10,963 bases of DNA from contig CAJTXV010000044.1 of assembly GCA_910584255.1 (NCBI GenBank), positions 1 through 10,963 of the forward strand, given 5' to 3'. Position 1 is the first letter of the stretch. Each line of letters starts with the position of its first letter. Positions 1-6,441 of the stretch are shown piece by piece. A program made the position numbers and the translations under genes. A model generated the notes under the pieces. The model made no database searches. It saw only the letters and a list, made by a program, of their open reading frames with translations, and was not told the DNA's origin. This stretch comes from an uncultured Bacilli bacterium. Lineage in GTDB: Bacteria > Bacillota_I > Bacilli_A > RF39 > UBA660.

Positions 1-34
1 AACCTCATTTCTTTTTTGTCCAAGAAACGGGGTT
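1..34 (-). terminator. Possible terminator hairpin downstream of pdp, cut by the window edge
   Basis: Bases 1-13 and 22-34 can pair around an 8-base loop: 12 of 13 positions pair on the minus strand, counting one G-U, with one mismatch. It lies about 45 bases past the pdp stop, where a terminator would be expected. A following U-tract would fall outside the window, so termination is an inference. Confidence 0.35.
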
Positions 35-78
35 CATATCAACTAAGTTACTTTTTTATCTATTTTTATTATCTATAT

Positions 79-1317
79 TTATAATGATTCAAATGTATAA
101 TAATTCGTGATATCTTCTTCTACTTTGTAGGATGCATCTTTTACATATAAGGTACAAAGAACATCACCAATTTCTACATCGTCCCCTATTTTCTTTTTTA
201 AGATGATTCCAACACCTGGGTCAATTGTATCTTCTTTGGTTTTTCTTCCACCACCAAGATCTAAAGATAGTTTTCCGAATTTGTAGGCATCCATTCTTAT
301 AATATGTCCTTTTTTAGTAGAAGTAATATCAATTTTATGTTCACTTACACGAAGTTTGCTTAAGTCTCCTCCTTGTGCATCGACCATTTCTAAAAATTTT
401 TGATAAGCACTTCCTGACTTTATACTTTCTTCTACACGAGAAGAAGCTTCTTCAATTGAAATTCCAAGTCCTAGCTGTACCATTTTAGCGGCAAGGGCCT
501 TAGATAAGGCTACTAGATAGTTATTTTCTTCATCCGATAAAATTTTCATTACTTCTAGAATTTCTAATGCATTCCCGATTGATGTTCCTAAGGGAATATC
601 CATATAGGTAATCATTGTCTCCACTTCTCTGTTATAACGTTCTCCAATCTTTTTCATTAATTTTGAAATTTTGACTGCTTCTTCTTGTGTTTTTAATAAA
701 GCACCATTTCCAACTTTTACGTCTAGTACAATTTTTTCTGCACCTGCGGCTATTTTTTTACTCATGATACTAGTTGCAATTAAAGGAATGGATTCTACGG
801 TTCCTGTCACATCCCTTAAAGCATATATTTTCTTATCTAGGGGGGCTAAATTAGCCGTTTGACTGATAATTGCAAATCCGACAGTATTTAATTGATGGAT
901 AAATTCTTCTTCACTTAAATTGACTCGAAAACCTGGAATACTTTCTAATTTGTCGATGGTACCGCCCGTATGTCCAAGACCTCTTCCACTCATCTTTGGA
1001 ACTCTTACACCTAAAGACGCAGCAATGGATGCAACGATTAAGGTCGTTTTATCTCCGACTCCTCCAGTTGAATGTTTATCGACAGTAACTCCTTCTATCC
1101 CACTTAAATCTAACTGATCACCACTATGAATAAAAATATCAGTCAGTGTAAAAATTTCTTCTTCTGTCATCCCATTCATACAAATAGCCATCAGTAAAGA
1201 ACTCATCTGATAATCAGGAATTTCTCCCTTATCATAACCTAAAAATGCTTCTTCTAGATCATGATCTGATAGTTCACGTCCTAATCTTTTCTTATTGATA
1301 ATATCTACCATAGACAT
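79..1317 (-). CDS. pdp: Pyrimidine-nucleoside phosphorylase
   Basis: This cytosolic salvage enzyme splits uridine, deoxyuridine or thymidine with phosphate into the free base and (deoxy)ribose-1-phosphate. The 412 aa product carries the family signature SGRGLGHTGGTIDKLE at residues 110-125, the phosphate-binding KHSTGGVGDK at 81-90, and the base-binding trio R168, S183 and K187 within ALRDVTGTVESIPLIATS and the following IMSKK. The C-terminal domain has the usual LGGGR segment near 354-358. It is slightly shorter than the familiar ~433 aa Bacillus protein, mostly at the C-terminus. The reading frame is open upstream to 1371, but ATG at 1317 is chosen because GAGGGTGA (1322-1329) precedes it, family members begin M-x-MVDII, and the upstream codons overlap a TATAAT box. 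There are no deoxyribose-phosphate pathway neighbours in view, so it looks like a single-gene unit. Whether it prefers thymidine only (deoA type) or both nucleosides cannot be read; pdp is the better guess for Bacillota. Confidence 0.95.
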   Translation of the reverse strand: MSMVDIINKKRLGRELSDHDLEEAFLGYDKGEIPDYQMSSLLMAICMNGMTEEEIFTLTDIFIHSGDQLDLSGIEGVTVDKHSTGGVGDKTTLIVASIAASLGVRVPKMSGRGLGHTGGTIDKLESIPGFRVNLSEEEFIHQLNTVGFAIISQTANLAPLDKKIYALRDVTGTVESIPLIATSIMSKKIAAGAEKIVLDVKVGNGALLKTQEEAVKISKLMKKIGERYNREVETMITYMDIPLGTSIGNALEILEVMKILSDEENNYLVALSKALAAKMVQLGLGISIEEASSRVEESIKSGSAYQKFLEMVDAQGGDLSKLRVSEHKIDITSTKKGHIIRMDAYKFGKLSLDLGGGRKTKEDTIDPGVGIILKKKIGDDVEIGDVLCTLYVKDASYKVEEDITNYYTFESL

Positions 1318-1342
1318 AAAATCACCCTCTATTCTACTTAAT

Positions 1343-1348
1343 ATTATA
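1343..1348 (-). promoter_or_regulatory. TATAAT -10 box for pdp
   Basis: The minus strand reads TATAAT here, 25 bases before the chosen pdp ATG. No good -35 is seen at 17-18 bases, so the promoter call rests mostly on the perfect -10. It lies inside the spurious N-terminal extension of the open frame, which supports the shorter start. Confidence 0.45.
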
Positions 1349-1383
1349 CCTAAAACAAAAGAACTTTTCATCCCTTATTTACA

Positions 1384-2304
1384 TTATTTTTTTGTCAGTT
1401 TATTTTGAGTAGGAAATATGCTAGGTATATCAAAATCCTTCAGTTCTTCCGAATTAAATACATAATCTATCGATGTTTCTAGTATTTGTCTTTTTGCATC
1501 TATCTCTGGTAAAACTGTATCCCTTTCCTCTTTTAAAAGAGAGGCTTTACGAAAACCATCCGCATATATTTTCGCATGTTCCTCAGTCAATTCAACATAA
1601 CCTTTTTCAATCAACTCTTGAGCAAAACGTTTTTCTTTTTTTGTTATTAGAAAATATCCAGGATCTGGGGAAGTAGGCATCATTGTATTTTCTTCTAAGG
1701 CATCATATCTTCCTTCATTGCACCTAGTACTTGTGAAAAATTGTAAGTAAGTAATATCAATCAAATATGTTTTTTCTACTTGTTGATTATCTTTTTCAAC
1801 TGTACACGTAACGGTTCCAAATGCATGATTCCATGGATAACCAAAACTATGATTGGCTGTATTTTTTGTCACCTTAAATTTTTTTTCTTCAAATGGCATA
1901 ATTGTAAGTACTTGCCCAATTTCACAAAATCCATTGAGTGAATTTTCTTCTACAGAAATACCAAATCCTCTAATCATTCCTCTCACATAGGACACAACCC
2001 GATCCAATAAAAGATGGATTTCTTCTTCAGTGAAGTTGGTTGCGTTATCCCCTACTTTTTCTAAAACTATATTTAGTTTTTCTTTGTCTAAATTAGGAAT
2101 TTTATATCGTGCTTCTGTGATAAAAGACTCATTTTCTCCTATTAGATAAAGTTGGTATCCTCTACTTGATTCTATTTTTTCTCTTTTTAAAATTTGATAA
2201 TAAGAAGTCCAAAGACTTTCTAATCTTTTATGTTTTTCACTCGATTCGATCATTGTATCATATGTTTTCTCAATTTCATCTAAGACTTTTTCCAATTCTT
2301 CCAT
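1384..2304 (-). CDS. Hypothetical protein with a possible Cys-His-Asp (papain/transglutaminase-like) core
   Basis: I do not recognise this protein. The 306 aa product has no signal peptide or membrane segment. The N-terminal ~100 residues are charged and probably helical. The middle holds GFCEIGQ, then NHAFGTV, then YLIDITYLQF; counted from the chosen start these put Cys127, His160 and Asp183 in the order and rough spacing of a thiol protease or transglutaminase-like triad. That fold assignment is an inference from three short motifs. A second histidine (His152, ANHSFG) is nearby. The C-terminal third is charged and helical with no obvious motif. The frame is open to a GTG at 2337, but ATG at 2304 is preferred because GAGAGG (2310-2315) sits five bases upstream. 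Its own promoter-like sequence and the upstream terminator suggest a single-gene unit. There are no Cys clusters or transport signals to suggest secretion, so any activity would be cytosolic. Confidence 0.75.
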   Translation of the reverse strand: MEELEKVLDEIEKTYDTMIESSEKHKRLESLWTSYYQILKREKIESSRGYQLYLIGENESFITEARYKIPNLDKEKLNIVLEKVGDNATNFTEEEIHLLLDRVVSYVRGMIRGFGISVEENSLNGFCEIGQVLTIMPFEEKKFKVTKNTANHSFGYPWNHAFGTVTCTVEKDNQQVEKTYLIDITYLQFFTSTRCNEGRYDALEENTMMPTSPDPGYFLITKKEKRFAQELIEKGYVELTEEHAKIYADGFRKASLLKEERDTVLPEIDAKRQILETSIDYVFNSEELKDFDIPSIFPTQNKLTKK

Positions 2305-2354
2305 TTTAACCTCTCTTCGGTATAACAAGCTTATCACTTTACCTATTTTAATTA

Positions 2355-2388
2355 ATTATACAATATACTAGGAATCTTTCCCTGTCAA
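2355..2388 (-). promoter_or_regulatory. Promoter-like sequence for the 1384-2304 gene
   Basis: The minus strand has a perfect TTGACA (2383-2388). A TATATT lies 15 bases after it (2362-2367) and a perfect TATAAT 22 bases after it (2355-2360). Neither spacing is the ideal 17, so which -10 is used is unclear. Confidence 0.45.
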
Positions 2389-2438
2389 TCCAATCTCATA
2401 AACTTTCTTAAATTTTAAGATATTTTGCATATAAAGTT

Positions 2439-2464
2439 AGAAAAACGTAACTTTTGGTTACGTT
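2439..2464 (-). terminator. Rho-independent terminator after the XRE regulator
   Basis: On the minus strand AACGTAAC (2457-2464) pairs perfectly with GTTACGTT (2444-2451) around a 5-base CAAAA loop, then runs into a short U stretch. The stem begins on the first bases before the regulator's TGA stop, so termination would be immediate. The U-tract is short, so strength may be modest. Confidence 0.6.
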
Positions 2465-2820
2465 CATCTGATTTTTTTTTCTATTAACTCAATCGTTCTT
2501 TTTGGTTTTTCTAATAATCGTGTATACAGCGGATAATGCTTTCTCAGTTCTTGAATCAGCCGAATCTCATCCTTTGCTAGATTAATCCCATAGGCCACAT
2601 CATCAGTTGCAACTTGGTAGGAATCTGTTCCTAAAAAGTAAATTAAATCTACATTTAGTTCATTGGCTAAATCAATTAATGTATCTAATGTAGGCATTCT
2701 TGTACCCTTTTCATAACAGCAAATACTGGTTTTCGTGAGTCCTACTTTTTGAGCCAATTCTTCTTGGGTTAAATGATTCTTTAATCGCATCTCTTTTAAC
2801 CTCTTATCAAATAGTAGCAC
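2464..2820 (-). CDS. XRE-family (Cro/C1-type HTH) transcriptional regulator
   Basis: This is a small DNA-binding protein of 118 aa. Residues 5-63 form a classic Cro/C1 helix-turn-helix: LKEMRLKNHLTQEELAQKVG, then recognition helix LTKTSICCYEKG (28-39), then MPTLDTLIDLANELNVDLIYFLG. The ~50-residue C-terminal tail is charged and has no recognised ligand domain, so it is probably a dimerisation segment. The start is GTG at 2820, nine bases after GGAGG, within GGAGGTGAT (2826-2834), a near-perfect Shine-Dalgarno. GGTG-ATA-CACC around that site could fold back over it. The gene has its own TATAAT box and ends in a hairpin, so it is a single-gene unit between ssb and an unknown gene. Its targets are not known from sequence; a palindrome at 2883-2895 near its own promoter makes autoregulation plausible. 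Confidence 0.9.
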   Translation of the reverse strand: MLLFDKRLKEMRLKNHLTQEELAQKVGLTKTSICCYEKGTRMPTLDTLIDLANELNVDLIYFLGTDSYQVATDDVAYGINLAKDEIRLIQELRKHYPLYTRLLEKPKRTIELIEKKIR

Positions 2821-2855
2821 GGTGTATCACCTCCACTGTATTCATGATAAGTTTA

Positions 2856-2861
2856 ATTATA
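2856..2861 (-). promoter_or_regulatory. TATAAT -10 box for the XRE regulator
   Basis: A perfect TATAAT on the minus strand lies 22 bases before the Shine-Dalgarno of the regulator. The expected -35 area is poor by consensus but overlaps the edge of the palindrome at 2883-2895. Confidence 0.45.
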
Positions 2862-2882
2862 AGAAAATCATGTCGAAAAAAG

Positions 2883-2895
2883 AGTTAAGTTAACT
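2883..2895. promoter_or_regulatory. 13-base palindrome, candidate operator of the XRE gene
   Basis: AGTTAA-G-TTAACT is a perfect 6+1+6 inverted repeat whose edge falls at the expected -35 of the regulator gene. A one-base centre cannot form an RNA hairpin well, which favours a protein-binding site over a terminator. It also lies only 13 bases after the ssb stop and is followed on the minus strand by a T-run, so a weak ssb terminator is the alternative. Confidence 0.35.
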
Positions 2896-2908
2896 AAAAA
2901 GAAACGTA

Positions 2909-3238
2909 TTAATCCTCTTTGCTTTTTGAGGTTAAAAATGTGACTTTTTCGGCTACAATTGAAGTAATTGTTTTTCTTTTGTTTTCTTCTTCGATTGTTC
3001 TAGATTGAAGACGCCCTTTCACACCCACAATATCTCCTTTGTCGCAGTATTCTACAGTTGAAGATGCAACATTGTCCCATAAAATGCAATCTAAAAAGTC
3101 CGTTTCATACTCTCCATTTGTATTTTTGAAACTGCGCGGTACCGCCAAAGTAATATAGGTTCTCTTTTTTCCAGAATCCGTTTCCATAATCTCTGGCTTT
3201 CTACACAACCTACCAACCAAAACCACCTGATTTAACAT
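2909..3238 (-). CDS. ssb: Short single-stranded DNA-binding protein (SsbB-like)
   Basis: This is a cytosolic OB-fold protein that coats single-stranded DNA. The 109 aa open with MLNQVVLVGRLCRKPEI and continue with TYITLAVPRSFKNTNGEYETDF, LDCILWDNVA, and KGDIVGVKGRLQSR, which are the standard strands of bacterial SSB. The protein stops right after the OB fold, with TSKSKED in place of the glycine-rich linker and the acidic DDDIPF-type tip that recruits repair and replication partners. That matches the length and layout of Bacillus SsbB, a competence- and recombination-associated paralog, more than the housekeeping SsbA. ATG at 3238 follows GGAGG by eight bases. It is not flanked by rpsF/rpsR, the usual neighbours of the housekeeping gene, which supports an accessory copy. 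A second ssb elsewhere in the genome is an inference. Confidence 0.92.
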   Translation of the reverse strand: MLNQVVLVGRLCRKPEIMETDSGKKRTYITLAVPRSFKNTNGEYETDFLDCILWDNVASSTVEYCDKGDIVGVKGRLQSRTIEEENKRKTITSIVAEKVTFLTSKSKED

Positions 3239-3262
3239 GAATATTCCCTCCTTTCGGTTGGT

Positions 3263-3291
3263 ACTTTAACACAATCAAAAAAGCTTTACAA
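3263..3291 (-). promoter_or_regulatory. Promoter-like sequence for ssb
   Basis: The minus strand shows TTGTAA (3286-3291), a 17-base spacer, then TAAAGT (3263-3268) preceded by TGT, giving an extended -10 (TGn) arrangement. Each hexamer matches consensus at four of six positions. It lies between the suf terminator and the ssb Shine-Dalgarno, where a promoter is needed. Confidence 0.45.
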
Positions 3292-3330
3292 ATGAGCAAT
3301 TTTTGTATATTTGGGATTTTTTTGTAGACG

Positions 3331-3364
3331 AAAAAAAGAAATTCTCAGATGAAAACTTCTTTTT
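3331..3364 (-). terminator. Rho-independent terminator of the suf operon
   Basis: On the minus strand AGAAGTTTTC (3351-3360) pairs over its whole length, with two G-U pairs, with GAGAATTTCT (3337-3346) around an ATCT loop, followed by six U. Flanking A and T runs can lengthen the stem. It lies about 40 bases past the sufB stop and separates the suf operon from ssb. Confidence 0.8.
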
Positions 3365-3375
3365 CATAGATGAAT

Positions 3376-3399
3376 TTTTAAAATTATATAATTTTAAAA
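3376..3399. repeat. 24-base perfect A/T palindrome after sufB
   Basis: TTTTAAAATTA-TA-TAATTTTAAAA is a perfect palindrome made only of A and T, four bases after the sufB stop codon. As RNA it would be a weak stem. It may be a first, weak terminator element or mRNA end-protection structure ahead of the stronger hairpin at 3331-3364; in an AT-rich spacer it could also be chance. Confidence 0.5.
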
Positions 3400-3402
3400 T
3401 TT

Positions 3403-4716
3403 TTATAAATTTTTTTTAAGCAGCTGATTGAGCTCTACTGCATATTCCATAGGGAGTTCTTCTCTAAACTTTTCAATAAAACCTAAAATAATTAGTTCCA
3501 TGGCTCTTTCTTTGTCAATTCCACGACTCATCAAATAGAAAAGTTTTTCTTCACTAATCTTTGAAACTGTTGCTTCATGTTCAATCCTACTAGTAGGATT
3601 ACTACAAATGTTGAGGGGGATTGTATCGCTTTTGGAAATATCATCTAAAATTAAGGTGTCACATTTTACTAATGATTCACTATTTTCTGCACTCTTTTTG
3701 ATATTTACTTTTCCTCGGTAAGTTGCATTTCCACCATTTTTAGCAATACTTTTAGAGATAATGGTGCTATGTGTATTTTTTCCTATATGGATCATTCTAG
3801 CACCTGTATCTTGTTCTTGATGATTAGTCGCAACACTAATTGTAATACAAGTTCCACTCGCATGATTCCCTTTTAAAATACAGCAAGGATATTTCATTGT
3901 AATATTACTTCCAATATTCCCATCAATCCATTCCATTGTTCCATTTTCTAAAACAACTGCTCTCTTTGTTACTAAATTATTTACATTTTGTGCCCAATTT
4001 TGGATGGTACTATAGCGACATTTACTATTTTTCCCAACATAGATTTCAACCACGGCTGCATGAAGACTCGACTCGCTGTAGTTTGGTGCGGTACAACCTT
4101 CAATATAATGAAGTTCACTATCATCATCCACAATTATCAGTGTTCGTTCAAACTGTCCCATACTCCGACTATTAATTCGAAAGTAACTTTGTAATGGGCG
4201 ATCCAAAACAGTATGAGGGGGTACATAAATAAAACTACCTCCACTAAAGACTGCCCCATTTAAAGCTGCATATTTGTTTTCATTAAAATTTACAATTGTT
4301 CCAAAATATTTTTTCACAAGGTCTGGATATTCTTTCATTGCGACCTCAATGGATGTAAAAATGACATTCTTCTTCGATAATTCCTCAATCATATTATGAT
4401 AGATTACTTCACTTTCGTATTGAACACCCATTCCATCTAGATGACATTCACTTTCTAAAACACCCAAACTTCCTAGTTCCTCTACAATTTCAGTATCTAT
4501 ATCATCCCATCTGTCTTTCATTCTATCTTCTTTTTCATTATTTTTATAGTAAACGATTTTATCAAGGTCCATATGAATTGGAGGCCCAAAGTCTGGATTT
4601 TCTAATCTTTGGAATGCTTCATAACTTTGCAAGCGATAATTCTTAATCCATTCTGCCTCTTCTTTGATTTCTGATATTTTTTCTACTACTTCTTTATGAA
4701 TTCCAACAAGTTCCAA
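3403..4716 (-). CDS. sufB: Fe-S cluster scaffold protein SufB
   Basis: SufB is the scaffold subunit of the SufBCD complex, on which iron-sulfur clusters are built in the cytosol before transfer to apo-proteins. The 437 aa product shows family blocks in order: YESEVIYHNM, AALNGAVFSGGSFIYVP, SYFRINSRSMGQFERTLIIV, HYIEGCTAP, NWAQNVNNLVTKRAV, MEWIDGNIGSNITMKYP, and the C-terminal EHEATVSKISEEKLFYLMSRGI and LPMEYAVELN. Cys371 (NICSNP) aligns by eye with E. coli SufB Cys405, a proposed cluster-assembly residue. The open frame extends to a TTG at 4746, but that has no Shine-Dalgarno; the TTG at 4716 lies seven bases after AAGG of GAAGGTGA (4721-4728) and is preferred. It is last in sufCDSUB, 46 bases after sufU. 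The N-terminus is a little shorter than in the ~465 aa Bacillus protein. Confidence 0.95.
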   Translation of the reverse strand: MELVGIHKEVVEKISEIKEEAEWIKNYRLQSYEAFQRLENPDFGPPIHMDLDKIVYYKNNEKEDRMKDRWDDIDTEIVEELGSLGVLESECHLDGMGVQYESEVIYHNMIEELSKKNVIFTSIEVAMKEYPDLVKKYFGTIVNFNENKYAALNGAVFSGGSFIYVPPHTVLDRPLQSYFRINSRSMGQFERTLIIVDDDSELHYIEGCTAPNYSESSLHAAVVEIYVGKNSKCRYSTIQNWAQNVNNLVTKRAVVLENGTMEWIDGNIGSNITMKYPCCILKGNHASGTCITISVATNHQEQDTGARMIHIGKNTHSTIISKSIAKNGGNATYRGKVNIKKSAENSESLVKCDTLILDDISKSDTIPLNICSNPTSRIEHEATVSKISEEKLFYLMSRGIDKERAMELIILGFIEKFREELPMEYAVELNQLLKKNL

Positions 4717-4720
4717 ACAA

Positions 4721-4728
4721 TCACCTTC
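4721..4728 (-). promoter_or_regulatory. Shine-Dalgarno of sufB that points to a TTG start
   Basis: GAAGGTGA on the minus strand precedes the in-frame TTG at 4716 by four bases. It lies inside the longer open frame that begins at TTG 4746, which itself has no ribosome site. No ATG is available in frame near the N-terminus. Confidence 0.65.
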
Positions 4729-4762
4729 TTTTTCATTTATCCACAATTTTGTTAATAGCTTT

Positions 4763-5182
4763 TTATAATTGATCTATCACTTTTCTTAAAGATTCAAATG
4801 GTAATAAAGCACATTTTTTTCGATTTGGCTGTTTATAAATTTCATCATATACATTTAATTCACCAAGTAGTTCCTGATTATATGGTCGTTCATTCAACAT
4901 AGCCTCATAATTATCTAGAATTTTTTTTGCTTCTTCTTTGTTTTTTCCAATGAGACTTTTAATCATAATGCTCGTTGCAGAAGTACTAATGGCACAGGCC
5001 TCTCCATCAAAGCAGATATCTGCAATGATTCCATTTTCCAATTTATACATAATATCCAAATTATCAATACAACTTTCATTATTGGTATTAATTTTGATAT
5101 ATCCCTGATTTTCTTTTAGTCCATGCCCTACTGGATTTTGATAATTATCTAATAATATTTCTCTTCTTAAATTTGGGTCCAT
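4763..5182 (-). CDS. sufU: Zinc-dependent sulfurtransferase SufU
   Basis: SufU accepts persulfide sulfur from the cysteine desulfurase SufS and passes it to the SufBCD scaffold; in Bacillota it replaces SufE. The 139 aa product has an IscU-like fold with the zinc ligands Cys38 and Asp40 (ESCIDNLD), Cys63 (GEACAIS) and Cys124 (RKKCALLPF), all intact. The insertion between the second and third cysteines that marks SufU rather than IscU is present (about residues 80-120, with AMLNERPYN and LGELNVYDEI). ATG at 5182 follows AAGGAG by about eight bases. It sits 20 bases after sufS and directly before sufB, the normal Bacillota order, so it is surely co-transcribed with its partner desulfurase. Confidence 0.95.
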   Translation of the reverse strand: MDPNLRREILLDNYQNPVGHGLKENQGYIKINTNNESCIDNLDIMYKLENGIIADICFDGEACAISTSATSIMIKSLIGKNKEEAKKILDNYEAMLNERPYNQELLGELNVYDEIYKQPNRKKCALLPFESLRKVIDQL

Positions 5183-5202
5183 CTTCTCAACTCCTTACTA
5201 AT

Positions 5203-6402
5203 CTATAGTACTACTTTGAATATATCTTCTGATTCTTTTAATACACGAATTAGCTCATCTACTTCTTCCTTTGTGTTATAAAGGTAAAAACTAATACGAC
5301 ATGTATTTTTTACATTTAAATCTTCTTTTAGTATTTTGGCACAATGATTCCCTGCTCTTACACAAATATGATAGTGATTTAGATAAACTGCGGTGTCTTG
5401 ACTGAATACCCCATCAATATTAAAAGCAATCATTCCATTTTCTAATTCTTGATTATAAAGAATAATATTTGGAATCTTTTTTAGCTGTTCAATGGCATAT
5501 TTTTTTAGTTCTAGTTCATATTGATGGATATGATCAAGTCCAATATTTAATAGATAATCTATTGCACTTCCTAATCCAATTACTCCTGCAATATTAGGAG
5601 TACCTGCCTCCAATCTTGAAGGAAGTGTTTTATATTCAATTTCTCCTTCACTATCGAATGCTGCGTTCATTCCGCCACCCAGCATTGTTGGTTCTAATCT
5701 CTCTAGTAATTCTTCTTTTCCATATAGCACACCTACTCCTGTTGGTCCTAGCATTTTATGAGCAGAAAAGGCAAGAAAATCAATTCCCATTTGAATTACA
5801 TCAATTGGTATATGAGGTACACTTTGTGATCCATCTACTACAAAATAAATTTCATTTTTAGAACAAATCTTTCCTATCTTTGCGATTGGTCTTTCATCTC
5901 CTAATACATTCGTAACATGTGCAATTGAAATGACTTTTGTATTTGTGGTAATTGATCTTTCTACATTTTCTAAAGTTACTAGATGGTTTTCTAATGGGAT
6001 ATAACGTATTTTAATTCCTATTTCTTTCGCTAAGGTTATCCAAGGAAGAATATTAGATGCATGTTCTGCTTTTGTAAGTAGAACTTCATCTCCCTCCTTT
6101 AACTGATATTTCATAAATCCAAACACGATCATATTTAAAGAAGCGGTAGCCCCAGAAGTAAACACGATTTCTTTTCTACTTTTATTATGAAGTAGTTTTT
6201 GAACCTTGTCTCTTACTCCCTCATATTCCATATCTACTTTTAAACTGTTATCATAGTCTCCTCTATGTGCATTGGCTGTGTATTTTGTATAGTAGTCTAC
6301 TACACTATTTACTACCTGTTTTGGTTTGAATGTCGTTGCACTATTATCAAAGTAAATTAATTTTTCATCCTGATTTAAAATTTCAAAATCCTCTCGATTC
6401 AA
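5203..6402 (-). CDS. sufS: Cysteine desulfurase SufS
   Basis: SufS is a pyridoxal-phosphate enzyme that removes sulfur from L-cysteine, giving alanine and an enzyme persulfide, the sulfur source of the SUF pathway. The 399 aa product (chosen start) contains FDNSATTFKPKQV near the N-terminus, NAHRGDY, FTSGATASLN, His114 of KAEHASN stacking on the cofactor, VVDGSQSVPH, the cofactor lysine Lys216 in SAHKMLGPTGVGVLYG, LEAGTPN, and the active-site Cys354 in VRAGNHCA, followed by CRISFYLYNT. This is the group II (SufS/CsdA) layout. The open frame reaches an ATG at 6417, but the Shine-Dalgarno GGAGGTGAT (6407-6415) lies within those first codons, so translation should begin at the TTG at 6402; the protein then begins MNREDFEIL, as in relatives. 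It is third in the operon, 39 bases after sufD and 20 before sufU. Confidence 0.96.
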   Translation of the reverse strand: MNREDFEILNQDEKLIYFDNSATTFKPKQVVNSVVDYYTKYTANAHRGDYDNSLKVDMEYEGVRDKVQKLLHNKSRKEIVFTSGATASLNMIVFGFMKYQLKEGDEVLLTKAEHASNILPWITLAKEIGIKIRYIPLENHLVTLENVERSITTNTKVISIAHVTNVLGDERPIAKIGKICSKNEIYFVVDGSQSVPHIPIDVIQMGIDFLAFSAHKMLGPTGVGVLYGKEELLERLEPTMLGGGMNAAFDSEGEIEYKTLPSRLEAGTPNIAGVIGLGSAIDYLLNIGLDHIHQYELELKKYAIEQLKKIPNIILYNQELENGMIAFNIDGVFSQDTAVYLNHYHICVRAGNHCAKILKEDLNVKNTCRISFYLYNTKEEVDELIRVLKESEDIFKVVL

Positions 6403-6406
6403 AAGA

Positions 6407-6415
6407 ATCACCTCC
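6407..6415 (-). promoter_or_regulatory. Shine-Dalgarno of sufS that points to a TTG start
   Basis: GGAGGTGAT on the minus strand is a near-perfect match to the 16S rRNA 3' end. It overlaps the ATG-GAG-GTG codons of the longest open frame and lies eight bases before the TTG at 6402, so the ATG at 6417 is almost certainly not used. Confidence 0.8.
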
Positions 6416-6441
6416 ATTTCTTTTTATTCTCTTTCTGTTTC

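Noticed and set aside
671..1117. Plus-strand open frames opposite pdp
   Set aside because: They mirror a strongly conserved phosphorylase gene, have no ribosome site and no recognisable protein features.
3936..4194. Plus-strand open frames opposite sufB
   Set aside because: They are shadows of a well-conserved gene on the other strand with no ribosome site or family match.
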